From assembly GCA_022710185.1 (NCBI GenBank), contig JAKLHK010000035.1:1-33305 (forward strand): 33,305 bases of DNA. The letters are read 5' to 3'. The position numbers and the translations under genes are program-made. Shown here in pieces: positions 16,752-24,298 of this stretch. Every line of letters begins with the position of its first letter. The first letter of the stretch is position 1. A model generated the notes under the pieces. The model searched no databases, had not been told where the DNA came from, and was given only the letters and a program-made list of their open reading frames with translations. This stretch comes from Bacteroidota bacterium. Its GTDB lineage: Bacteria; Bacteroidota; Bacteroidia; Bacteroidales; JAGNHN01.

Positions 16752-19700
16752 ATGTCAACCAGGCCATTTACTGTATACCGTTCCTCGGCGGGTTCAGGCA
16801 AGACCTTTACCCTGGTCAGGCATTACCTGCGCCTGCTCATGGAGCATCCGCAGCATTTCCGTCACATCCTGGCCATCACATTCACCAACAAGGCAGCCGG
16901 GGAGATGAAGCAGCGGATCGTAGAAAGCCTGGCGGAGCTCAGTGCCCTGCACCCGGATGGACCGGTTGGTGGCATGGCCGGGGCCCTGGTGGAGGATGGG
17001 CTGAACCCTGATGTCATCCGGCGTTCCTCCACCCTTGCCCTGCAGTATATACTGCACGATTACGGGGAGTTTGCAGTGGGTACCATCGATAGTTTCATGC
17101 ACCGGGTGATCCGGACCTTCGCCCGCGATATGGATCTGCCGGCGGGCTTTGAGGTGACCCTGGACCTGGAGGAACTTTCGGCCCTGGTGGCCGACCAACT
17201 CCTGGATAAGGTCGGCACGGATACGGACATCACGGGCGTGCTCCAGGACTTCCTCAGCTACCGCATAGGGGAGGAAGGCAGCGCCCAGCTGGAGAAGGAC
17301 CTGATGGAGTATGTGCTCATCATGCTGAACGAGGATGCCCGCGAGCACCGGGAGATGCTGGCCTCCTGGGACACGAGCCGCTTTCTGGCCCTGGGCCGTA
17401 TGCTGCGCGACAGGATCAGTGCCCGCTATGACTACCTGGGGTCTATAGCCGGGGAAGCCCTTGCCTGTGCTGACCGCTTCGGCCTGGAGGATCCCGACGT
17501 CTCGGGAAAAACCAAGGGTATCCTCGGGTTTTTTCGCAGATTGCAGCAGCGCGATTGGGACAAAATGTCTCCCTCAGGGGATACCCGCAAGTCCCTGGAA
17601 GCCCAAACCCTGGCACATCCACAGGCACCTGCCGCCCGCAAGGCGCTCGTATCCCAGGCTGAGCCCACCCTGCGTGCACTCGCCGGCCGTGCCCTGCAAT
17701 ACCTGGAGCAGGAAACCCGCTTTCACATGGACGACGCCCTCATATACCGCAGGATTTACCTGCTGGCGCTGGGAGGAGCCATACAGCGTGAGCTCACCGA
17801 ACTGCGCGGGCGAAGGAACCTGCTACCCATCAGTGATTTCAATTCCCTGGTCGCCGGAGTGGTGCTGCGCGAACCCGTCCCTTTCATCTATGAGCGCCTG
17901 GGGGAACGCTATCGGAATTTCCTGATCGATGAGTTCCAGGACACCTCAGTACTCCAGTGGGTCGACCTGGTGCCCCTGCTCGAGAACGGCCTGTCCGACG
18001 GGCAGCCCTCCCTCCTTGTGGGTGACGCAAAGCAATCCATCTACCGCTGGCGCTCAGGAGATGTGAGGCAGTTCATGGCCTTGCCAGCGCTGGATCCCCT
18101 GGACAGGTACCCGTCGATGCGTGCCCGTGAACCCCTCTTCAGGGCAGGTTATGAGCACCGGATACTGGGGAAGAACTACCGTTCCAGCCCCGATATCATC
18201 GGATTCAATAACGCATTCTTCACCTTCGCCTCCGGCCAGCTGCCCAAGGAGGGGCAGGAAGCCTATGCCGGCCTCCTTCAGGAGGCCGGGGGACACGCTC
18301 CGGCAGGGGCGGTCATGGTTCGCTTCATCGAGGCGGACAACCGCAAGGGTAGAGACCAGTTGTTTCCCGAGATCATCTTGGGTCTGGTCAGGGCGGAGCA
18401 GGAATCCGGCAAAGCGCTCAGCGATGTCGCTGTTCTCTGCCGCACCAATGCTGAAACAGCCGGGGTCGCCGAATGCCTGCTCAGCCATGGCATTGGAGTG
18501 GTGTCGACAGAATCTGTCCTGCTGGGTGCCTCGCCCCGCGTGAATGCCCTGGCCTCCCTGATGGAAATCGTAGCCTTCCCGGCAGAACGCCTGGCTGCCG
18601 CGATCCTGGTGCGCAATCTCCTGCTCTGCGGGAGAGTAGAGGGAGATACTGAAGCCCACGCATGGGAGTGTATCCTCCTGGACCAGGGGACTTCCTCCGG
18701 TTCCGGGGTACTGTCCTGGCTCGAATCCCATGGCTTACTGCTTGATCCTGCCAGCCTTCAGCGACTTCCGCTCTACGACCTGGCCGAACACCTGCTGCGC
18801 CTTCTGGGCTTCGGCACCCTGTCCGATGTGTACCTGCAGTTCTTCCTCGAGAATGTGGATCAGTATATCCGCACCTACGACAGCAGCCTTCAGGGGTTTA
18901 TAGGCTGGTGGAAGGAATTCGGGAGGCGCCGTTCAGTGACCGTACCTCCAGGGCTTGAAGCGGTAACCATATTGACAGTGCACAAGGCCAAGGGGCTCGA
19001 ATTCCCGGTAGTGATCTATCCCAGCTACTCGACCAGCAGCAGGAATACCCGCTCAGAGCGTTGGGTTGAAACAGAGCCCGGGCGTTTCGACGGCCTCAGC
19101 GCAGGGTACATCCCACTGAACGATCAGCTGAAGGGATCCTCCTGGGAGCATTGTCAGGAAGAAGAAAAAGTCATGTCTTCCCTCGACATCCTAAACGTTC
19201 ACTATGTTGCCCTGACCCGGGCCATAGAGCGTTTGTACGTATTGCTCCCCCTGCCGTCGGAGAATATGAAGGCTTCAGCCCTGCCTCGTATTCACGGCCT
19301 GATGAAGGAATTTCTGGTGCACCAGGCCAAATGGGTGGAAGGGAGAATGGAGTATACCTGGGGCAGTACCCCCATTCCTCCCCTCGTGAAGGACGACGGA
19401 AGCAGTAGCGGGCAGGAACCGGTCCTGGCCTCCTGCTTCGGCTTCAGCTCATATCCCTGGGACCACCGCCTGAAGATCAGGAGCAACGCCAGCCTGAGCT
19501 GGGATCCTGAGGCCGGCCTGGATCCTGTCTCCTATGGTCTTCTGGCCCATCGCGTGCTGGCCCGTGTGAAGCGGTCAGGAGATGAGGTGCTGGCCATACA
19601 GCAGATCATGGATGAAGGCACCCTGGATGCAGTCCATGCAGAGAACCTGGCGCTCAGGATACGGTCAATATTGGATCATCCCGCGTTGGAACCCCATTTC

Positions 19701-19949
19701 AGAGGGGTTGGCAAGGTGCTCAACGAAGCGGAAATCCTTCTGCCCGAAGGCCGGTCGGTGCGCCCTGACCGCGTGGTGATTTACGAAGGATCTACTGTAC
19801 TGATTGATTATAAAACAGGGGTTTACAGAGAAGAGCACGAACTGCAGGTGAAACGCTATGCGGATCTGCTTCGGGCCATGGGGTATCCGAGGGTGCAGGC
19901 AATCCTGGCTTATCTTCCTGATGCCCTTATAATAAATGTGGAAGGATGA
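16752..19949 (+). CDS. AddA-like UvrD-family helicase with C-terminal nuclease
   Basis: A 1065-residue superfamily-1 helicase that should process double-strand breaks for RecA loading together with the AddB-like protein at 24283. Helicase motifs in order: Walker A 'SSAGSGKTFTL' (residues 11-21), 'AITFTNKAAGEMKQRI' (41-56), Walker B 'FLIDEFQDTS' (near 390), 'GDAKQSIYRWR' (near 423), 'NYRSSPDI' (near 473), 'TVHKAKGLEFPVVIYP' (near 742) and 'ALTRAIERLYVLLP' (near 821). The end carries a PD-(D/E)XK nuclease: 'GLLAHRVLARV', 'RPDRVVIYEG', 'LIDYKTG' (near 1015) and 'LQVKRYADLLRAMGY'. The ATG at 16752 is chosen because it puts the P-loop about 10 residues in, as in relatives; an in-frame ATG at 16731 would add seven residues. 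The stop overlaps tag (ATGA). Confidence 0.9.
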   Translation: MSTRPFTVYRSSAGSGKTFTLVRHYLRLLMEHPQHFRHILAITFTNKAAGEMKQRIVESLAELSALHPDGPVGGMAGALVEDGLNPDVIRRSSTLALQYILHDYGEFAVGTIDSFMHRVIRTFARDMDLPAGFEVTLDLEELSALVADQLLDKVGTDTDITGVLQDFLSYRIGEEGSAQLEKDLMEYVLIMLNEDAREHREMLASWDTSRFLALGRMLRDRISARYDYLGSIAGEALACADRFGLEDPDVSGKTKGILGFFRRLQQRDWDKMSPSGDTRKSLEAQTLAHPQAPAARKALVSQAEPTLRALAGRALQYLEQETRFHMDDALIYRRIYLLALGGAIQRELTELRGRRNLLPISDFNSLVAGVVLREPVPFIYERLGERYRNFLIDEFQDTSVLQWVDLVPLLENGLSDGQPSLLVGDAKQSIYRWRSGDVRQFMALPALDPLDRYPSMRAREPLFRAGYEHRILGKNYRSSPDIIGFNNAFFTFASGQLPKEGQEAYAGLLQEAGGHAPAGAVMVRFIEADNRKGRDQLFPEIILGLVRAEQESGKALSDVAVLCRTNAETAGVAECLLSHGIGVVSTESVLLGASPRVNALASLMEIVAFPAERLAAAILVRNLLLCGRVEGDTEAHAWECILLDQGTSSGSGVLSWLESHGLLLDPASLQRLPLYDLAEHLLRLLGFGTLSDVYLQFFLENVDQYIRTYDSSLQGFIGWWKEFGRRRSVTVPPGLEAVTILTVHKAKGLEFPVVIYPSYSTSSRNTRSERWVETEPGRFDGLSAGYIPLNDQLKGSSWEHCQEEEKVMSSLDILNVHYVALTRAIERLYVLLPLPSENMKASALPRIHGLMKEFLVHQAKWVEGRMEYTWGSTPIPPLVKDDGSSSGQEPVLASCFGFSSYPWDHRLKIRSNASLSWDPEAGLDPVSYGLLAHRVLARVKRSGDEVLAIQQIMDEGTLDAVHAENLALRIRSILDHPALEPHFRGVGKVLNEAEILLPEGRSVRPDRVVIYEGSTVLIDYKTGVYREEHELQVKRYADLLRAMGYPRVQAILAYLPDALIINVEG

Positions 19950-20524
19950 GCGAAATACGACAACCTTGTCCCTGGCCAGGCCAGGATCCGCTGATGCTGG
20001 AGTATCATGATGAAGAATGGGGTGTTCCGGTCCATGATGACCGCAAGCATTTCGAATACCTGGTGCTGGATGCCTTCCAGGCGGGACTGAGCTGGAGGAC
20101 AGTGCTTCACAAGCGGGAAGCCTTCCGGGCCGCTTTCGCAGGCTTCGACCCGGAGGTCGTGGCCTGCTTCGGACCGGAGGATGTGGAACGATTGATGGGG
20201 GATGCCGGAATTATCCGCAACCGTCAAAAGATCCTGGCGACCATAAACAATGCTCGTTGTTTCCTGCGCCTGGCGGAGGAACACGGATCATTCGACGCCT
20301 GGATCTGGCAGTTTACTGATGGCCGGACACGGCTCAATCATCACCACACTTTGTCAGAACTGCCAGCACGAAGTCCGGAGTCGGATCGTATGAGCTCAGC
20401 ACTTAAGGTACTGGGATTTAAGTTTGTAGGGTCAACCATATGTTATGCCTATATGCAGGCGGCCGGCATGGTGAACGACCACCTGACGAGCTGTTTTCGT
20501 TGGGGACAAATTAATTCGGATTAA
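19946..20524 (+). CDS. tag: DNA-3-methyladenine glycosylase I (Tag)
   Basis: Tag removes 3-methyladenine from alkylated DNA, the first step of base-excision repair. The 192-residue protein has the full zinc set in E. coli Tag spacing: Cys8 in 'CPWPG', His21 in 'YHDEEWG', and His179 and Cys183 in 'DHLTSC'. The base pocket residues Tyr20 and Trp50 ('QAGLSW') and the 'FKFVGSTICYAYMQA' block are present. At the position of E. coli Glu38, which contacts the base, this protein has Asp42 ('LDAFQAG' rather than LEG-QAG). The start codon overlaps the AddA-like stop by 4 bp, so translation is probably coupled and the gene belongs to a repair pair. A clear AT-rich gap follows. Confidence 0.93.
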   Translation: MSEIRQPCPWPGQDPLMLEYHDEEWGVPVHDDRKHFEYLVLDAFQAGLSWRTVLHKREAFRAAFAGFDPEVVACFGPEDVERLMGDAGIIRNRQKILATINNARCFLRLAEEHGSFDAWIWQFTDGRTRLNHHHTLSELPARSPESDRMSSALKVLGFKFVGSTICYAYMQAAGMVNDHLTSCFRWGQINSD

Positions 20525-20610
20525 TATATTGTAAAACAAAACATTAGACAAATACATTTTAAGCATTGATTCTATTTTCGCGGATTTTCTGAAATCGGAC
20601 AAAAAGTTAA

Positions 20611-20618
20611 TATATTTG
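20611..20618 (+). promoter_or_regulatory. Bacteroidota -7 box (TATATTTG) for the H1-like gene
   Basis: TATATTTG fits TAnnTTTG and ends 28 bases before the ATG at 20647. The intergenic region 20525-20646 is strikingly AT-rich against GC-rich neighbours, as expected for a strong promoter. No clear -33 TTG is visible. Confidence 0.55.
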
Positions 20619-20646
20619 TAAAAATCGTAACCAAATCTCCTTCCAT

Positions 20647-21201
20647 ATGCCAAGAACTACACTCACCATTGCAGAGATCGACGAGCTGTTGGTAGCGTAT
20701 CGGTCCAGTCTTAAAAAGATGCGTTTCGAGCTCAACCAGCTCACCGACACCATCACCGCCCTTCAGGAAATGAAGAAAGAGCGGCAGGAGGCCAAGGAAG
20801 CCAAGGTTGCTGCCAGGGCTGAAGCCAAGGCTGAGGCCAGGGCGGCAAAAAAGGCGGCCAAACCGGCGGCGAAGAAGGCGAAGCGTGGGCGCAAGCCCAG
20901 CCGTACCAAAGGTTATCGGCTCAGTAGCTGGGATAATTACCTGGTCGAGCTCATCCGTGAGAACGGCAAGCCGATGACCAGCGCCGAACTGCTCGCCATG
21001 GCCGGTGCCAGGGCCGCTGAGAATAAGACCGCCTTCGATGAGGAGAAAATGAAGGGAAAGATCGCACGCAGCCTCCAGAAGCTGGCCAACAAGCGTGGCG
21101 TGCTGGGCAAGGCTTCGGCCCGGGGCAAAGGATTCACCTATGGACTTGGCGAATGGTTCTTCGCCCGCTCAGGAAGGCTCAAGAAAGCGTTTGAGGTATA
21201 A
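20647..21201 (+). CDS. Histone H1-like / AT-hook nucleoid protein
   Basis: A 184-residue very basic protein in three parts. Residues 6-45 are a likely coiled coil with 'ELLVAYRSSLKKMRFELNQL' (cut here). Residues 46-88 are a Lys/Ala/Glu-rich tract resembling eukaryotic H1 tails ('AKKAAKPAAKKAKRGRKPS') and ending in an AT-hook-like GRKP core. Residues 92-184 look like a small winged-helix domain of HARE-HTH type ('WDNYLVELIRENGKPMTSAEL', then 'KIARSLQKLANKRGVL' and 'GFTYGLGEWF'). A role in DNA compaction or transcription is inferred from this composition only. It has its own AT-rich promoter and a strong terminator after the stop region, so it is a single-gene unit and probably well expressed. 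Confidence 0.8.
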   Translation: MPRTTLTIAEIDELLVAYRSSLKKMRFELNQLTDTITALQEMKKERQEAKEAKVAARAEAKAEARAAKKAAKPAAKKAKRGRKPSRTKGYRLSSWDNYLVELIRENGKPMTSAELLAMAGARAAENKTAFDEEKMKGKIARSLQKLANKRGVLGKASARGKGFTYGLGEWFFARSGRLKKAFEV

Positions 21202-21262
21202 ACTGGGATAAGGTACCGGGTCCTGATTTTTTTGCGACCAGGCCATCGGCCAACCAATAAAC

Positions 21263-21334
21263 ACCGGCTGCTGAACCCCGGACCATCGGCTCTGTCGGAT
21301 GGGACGTTCAGGGATCAGCAGCCGGTTTTTTTTT
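21263..21334 (+). terminator. Rho-independent terminator with long loop
   Basis: ACCGGCTGCTGA (21263-21274) pairs with TCAGCAGCCGGT (21315-21326), a 12-bp stem, followed by a run of Ts to 21334. The 40-nt loop holds CTGAAC/GTTCAG (21271-21276 and 21306-21311) and CCATC/GATGG pairs, so alternative folds compete. A T7 run at about 21226-21232 lies closer to the H1-like stop but lacks a good stem. It ends the H1-like transcript and insulates the lipoprotein promoter. Confidence 0.75.
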
Positions 21335-21374
21335 GATGTACCCCAAGGTCTGGATCAGGTTGCCAGGGAAGCCT

Positions 21375-21382
21375 TATTTTTG
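21375..21382 (+). promoter_or_regulatory. Bacteroidota -7 box (TATTTTTG) for the 21402 operon
   Basis: TATTTTTG fits TAnnTTTG and lies 19 bp before the ATG at 21402, just after the terminator of the previous gene. It is the likely promoter for the genes from 21402 to 27159. It also supports the start at 21402 over an in-frame ATG at 21333 that lies inside the terminator T run. Confidence 0.55.
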
Positions 21383-21401
21383 CGTCACCAACATCGAAAC
21401 A

Positions 21402-21920
21402 ATGAATCGAAGCACATTCATCCTGCTGCCAGTCCTGCTCCTTACCCTGTTCGTATTGACTCCCTCCTGCAAGAGTGACGATCCCCCTGTTGAGGTGCCC
21501 ACCTGCACCGACGGGATCATGAACCAGGAAGAAGAGGATGTGGATTGCGGAGGCCCCTGTCCCCCCTGTGAGGTCATGGGCATGTCCGCCTCTATCAGTG
21601 GATATTCCTGGGTGGCACAGAACATCAGCGCATCATACTCCGGTGGCAAGCTTACCATCACCGCCGACAATAATGTTACGCCCCTGTGGCAGATCGTTCT
21701 GGTCCATGACGGGCCGGCTACCCCAGGCACATACAGCCTCAGCACCCAGTCCAGCCTGGCCCAAATGGGGAACCCTTACACTTTCCAGAGTGGAAGCATC
21801 ACCATCACCAAATTTGATACCCAGAACAAGGTTGTGTCCGGCACCTTCACCATGACATGCCAGAGCACATATAACGTGAAGGTGGAACAGGGTAATTTCA
21901 CCATTCTGCCCTATAACTGA
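21402..21920 (+). CDS. Lipoprotein with Cys-rich 'DCGGPCPPC' linker
   Basis: A 172-residue lipoprotein with signal 'MNRSTFILLPVLLLTLFVL' and lipobox TPSC. After a short linker comes 'CTDGIMNQEEEDVDCGGPCPPC', here shortened to its key part DCGGPCPPC, a calcium-loop-like, Cys-rich motif frequent in Bacteroidota surface lipoproteins. The rest (about 60-172) is a single beta-sandwich resembling the DUF6252 group in character: 'SISGYSWVAQNISASYSGGK' (cut here), 'PGTYSLS', 'KVVSGTFTMTCQS'. The biochemical role is unknown. The start at 21402 is supported by the lipobox and by the -7 box just upstream. The kinase-RapZ gene begins 7 bp after the stop, so the two are co-transcribed. Confidence 0.8.
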   Translation: MNRSTFILLPVLLLTLFVLTPSCKSDDPPVEVPTCTDGIMNQEEEDVDCGGPCPPCEVMGMSASISGYSWVAQNISASYSGGKLTITADNNVTPLWQIVLVHDGPATPGTYSLSTQSSLAQMGNPYTFQSGSITITKFDTQNKVVSGTFTMTCQSTYNVKVEQGNFTILPYN

Positions 21921-21927
21921 TCCTTCC

Positions 21928-23364
21928 ATGAGCCCGGAGGTTCAGCAGATACTATCGGAGCTTTACCGGCAATGGTGCGGCGAGTTTCCCTCCGGCCTAC
22001 AACCCCTGCCCGGATCGGGATCAGCACGCTCCTACCTCCGCGCACAGGGCTCGGCGGGATCCGTAATGCTGGCACACAACCCCTCTGCTGAGGAGAATGA
22101 GGCCTTCTTATACCTCAGCAGGCACTTCCTGGAACAGGACCTCCCCGTTCCGCGTATCCTGCATATCGCTGAAGACAGGCTCTCCTATATCGTGGAAGAC
22201 CTGGGTGATACCACGCTGTTCAGCATTCTGGAGCGCAGTCGTGGTGCAGCACAGTTCGAACAGATTATCCGGCCCCATTACCGCAGGGTCATCGAAGACC
22301 TGATCGCCTTTCAGACCCGTGGTGCCAGGGGCATCGACTTCTCCCGCTGTTACCCCCTCCCAACCTTCGACCGGAACGCCATACAGTGGGACCTCAGTTA
22401 TTTCAAGTATTATTTCCTGCGGCTGGCGGGGATCGAATTCAATGAGGCCAGGCTGCAAGCCGGCTTCGATCAGCTGACCGACAATCTCCTGCAGCAACCG
22501 GCCGGATACTTCATGCACCGCGACTTCCAATCGCGCAACATCATGCTGAAGGATGGCCAGTATGTATACATCGATTACCAGGGCGGCCGCAGCGGCCCCC
22601 TGAGCTACGACCTGGCATCCTTACTGTTCAACTCCAGGGCCGATCTCAGCCCTGCCTTCCGGGAAGAGATGCTGGACCATTATATACAATCTGCTGGGGA
22701 AGTGCTTGAAGGGCGTGATGACAGCTTCAGAAAAGCCTTTCGCAGCATGGCCGTACTGAGGGTGTTGCAGGCCATGGGCGCCTATGGTTACAGAGGGTAT
22801 TTCCAGCGAAAGGCCTTGTTTCTCAGTGGTATCCCCTTTGGCCTGAGAAACCTGGCTTCTTTGCTTGGACATCCGGACACCCAGCTGGAGCCCTATCTCA
22901 TGGAAGTCCTCCTCAAGCTATCCCAAAGCCCTATGGACATCCAGGGCCCCCCCACCGGTCTGACCCTTTGGATACAGAGCTTCTCCTACCGTTACGGCAT
23001 ACCGGCCGATCCGGGGGGGCATGGGGGCGGATTCGTATTCGACTGCAGGGCACTGCCCAATCCGGGAAGGGATCCCTCCCTGGCGGGCCATACCGGGCGG
23101 GATGCTGAAGTGGCCGGCTTTCTCGAAGGGCGCCCGGAAGTGGAAGACTTCCTCCAGCATGCCCTCGCCCTGGTGCGCTACGCCGTGGAGCAATACCTCT
23201 CCCGGGGTTTCGACAGCCTGAGCGTGAGCTTTGGATGCACCGGGGGACGGCACCGTTCGGTATACTGCGCCGAACGTCTTAACCGCATGCTGGACGACAT
23301 ACCGGGCCTCAATATCCGCCTCAGGCACCTCCAGCAGGGGGAGCTTGGGGTAAGTGAACGCTAA
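21928..23364 (+). CDS. AmgK-like sugar kinase fused to a RapZ C-terminal domain
   Basis: A 478-residue two-domain protein. Residues 1-330 are an aminoglycoside-phosphotransferase-fold kinase like AmgK, which phosphorylates MurNAc/GlcNAc at the anomeric carbon. It has a glycine loop 'PGSGSARSY', the Brenner motif His197-Arg198-Asp199 to Asn204 ('HRDFQSRN') and metal-binding Asp216 in 'IDYQGG'. Residues about 345-478 match the RapZ C-terminal domain: 'LWIQSFSYRYGIP', 'FDCRALPNPGRD', 'HTGRDAEV' and 'SFGCTGGRHRSVYCAE'. In E. coli that domain binds glucosamine-6-phosphate and controls GlmS; the RapZ N-terminal P-loop ATPase is absent here. The MurU-like gene lies downstream, so an amino-sugar kinase role is inferred; the substrate is not proven. 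ATG at 21928 follows the lipoprotein stop by 7 bp. Confidence 0.88.
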   Translation: MSPEVQQILSELYRQWCGEFPSGLQPLPGSGSARSYLRAQGSAGSVMLAHNPSAEENEAFLYLSRHFLEQDLPVPRILHIAEDRLSYIVEDLGDTTLFSILERSRGAAQFEQIIRPHYRRVIEDLIAFQTRGARGIDFSRCYPLPTFDRNAIQWDLSYFKYYFLRLAGIEFNEARLQAGFDQLTDNLLQQPAGYFMHRDFQSRNIMLKDGQYVYIDYQGGRSGPLSYDLASLLFNSRADLSPAFREEMLDHYIQSAGEVLEGRDDSFRKAFRSMAVLRVLQAMGAYGYRGYFQRKALFLSGIPFGLRNLASLLGHPDTQLEPYLMEVLLKLSQSPMDIQGPPTGLTLWIQSFSYRYGIPADPGGHGGGFVFDCRALPNPGRDPSLAGHTGRDAEVAGFLEGRPEVEDFLQHALALVRYAVEQYLSRGFDSLSVSFGCTGGRHRSVYCAERLNRMLDDIPGLNIRLRHLQQGELGVSER

Positions 23365-23376
23365 TTCAGGTATACC

Positions 23377-23496
23377 ATGAGCAAGACCCTCTGTAAAGGT
23401 GGAAAGCCCGGCAAGGACAAGCCCGAATACCGTTGCCGGCGCTGCGGAAAAACAGCAGTGAAAGGCAAAAGGCTATGTAAACCTGAAGCACTGTGA
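23377..23496 (+). CDS. 39-residue four-cysteine (zinc-ribbon-like) miniprotein
   Basis: A short frame from ATG 23377 to TGA 23496 encodes 39 residues, very basic, with Cys6, Cys20, Cys23 and Cys34. 'YRCRRCGK' is a zinc-knuckle CxxC, and the other two Cys could complete one zinc site. It fits exactly in the gap between the kinase-RapZ gene (12 bp) and the MurU-like gene (28 bp) on the same strand, which argues that it is real. Similar tiny 'MSKTLCK...CKKCG' proteins occur in Bacteroidota as I recall, without known function. Nucleic-acid or protein binding is a guess. Confidence 0.65.
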   Translation: MSKTLCKGGKPGKDKPEYRCRRCGKTAVKGKRLCKPEAL

Positions 23497-23524
23497 GAGC
23501 CCTCCTTCTTTACCGGACCGGTTC

Positions 23525-24298
23525 ATGATCGCGATGGTTCTTGCTGCAGGACTGGGAACCCGCCTGCGACCCTACACCGACCATGTCCCCAAAGCCCTCG
23601 TAGAGATTGGGGGCCTCCCCCTGATCGACCATATTCTAATCCGCCTGGCATCTTTTGGAATACAGGAAGCCATAGTGAACGTGCATCACCATGCACCCAT
23701 GCTGATCAGGCACTTGGAGCGTCAACAAGTTGCGGATATCCATGTCCGCATTTCAGATGAGTCCCCGGACCTCCTGGATACCGGGGGTGCCCTTCGACAG
23801 GCTGCGGCCATGCTCAAGGGCCATGGCGACATTTTGGTGCATAATGCCGATGTCCTCAGCGACCTTGACCTGAGGGCCCTCCATCAGGCACACACTAATG
23901 GGGGCAATGCAGTAACTCTTGCAGTAAGATCTAGAAAATCAGGAAGATACCTGCTCGTATCCAGGGATGGTGCCCTCCAGGGTTGGACCAATGCCTCCAC
24001 CGGAGAATACCTCTGGGCCAATGAGCCCCAGGATGCATGTCAGCCACTGGCATTCAGTGGGATACATTTCCTTTCCGAAAGAGTGCTCGACCTGTTTCCG
24101 GATGAGGTACGCTTCCCTCTGCTTCCGCATTACCTCAGGCTGGCCCACGGACTGGTCATAGGCACCTGGCGGCACGATGAAGGCCAGTGGACCGACCTCG
24201 GACGTCCAGAGGACCTCCAGAACATGCGCGATTGGTTGTCCTCCGTTCAGGGGCAGGATTGGATAAAAAAATATCATCGGGGATGGAGCCCTTCCTGA
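23525..24298 (+). CDS. MurU-like sugar-1-phosphate nucleotidyltransferase
   Basis: A 257-residue nucleotidyltransferase that would join a sugar-1-phosphate to a nucleotide. The signature 'LAAGLGTRLRPYTDHVPKAL' begins at residue 6, the product-side Asp lies in 'VHNADVLSD', and 'LLDTGGALRQA' and 'WTDLGRPEDL' are the other family blocks. Among relatives (MurU, RfbA/HddC, GlmU N-domain), MurU (MurNAc-1-P to UDP-MurNAc) is favoured because an AmgK-like kinase is two genes upstream, as in amgK-murU pairs of Pseudomonas. GDP-mannose- or heptose-type activity cannot be ruled out. The ATG at 23525 gives the standard N-terminus. Its last 16 bp overlap the start of the AddB-like gene. Confidence 0.88.
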   Translation: MIAMVLAAGLGTRLRPYTDHVPKALVEIGGLPLIDHILIRLASFGIQEAIVNVHHHAPMLIRHLERQQVADIHVRISDESPDLLDTGGALRQAAAMLKGHGDILVHNADVLSDLDLRALHQAHTNGGNAVTLAVRSRKSGRYLLVSRDGALQGWTNASTGEYLWANEPQDACQPLAFSGIHFLSERVLDLFPDEVRFPLLPHYLRLAHGLVIGTWRHDEGQWTDLGRPEDLQNMRDWLSSVQGQDWIKKYHRGWSPS

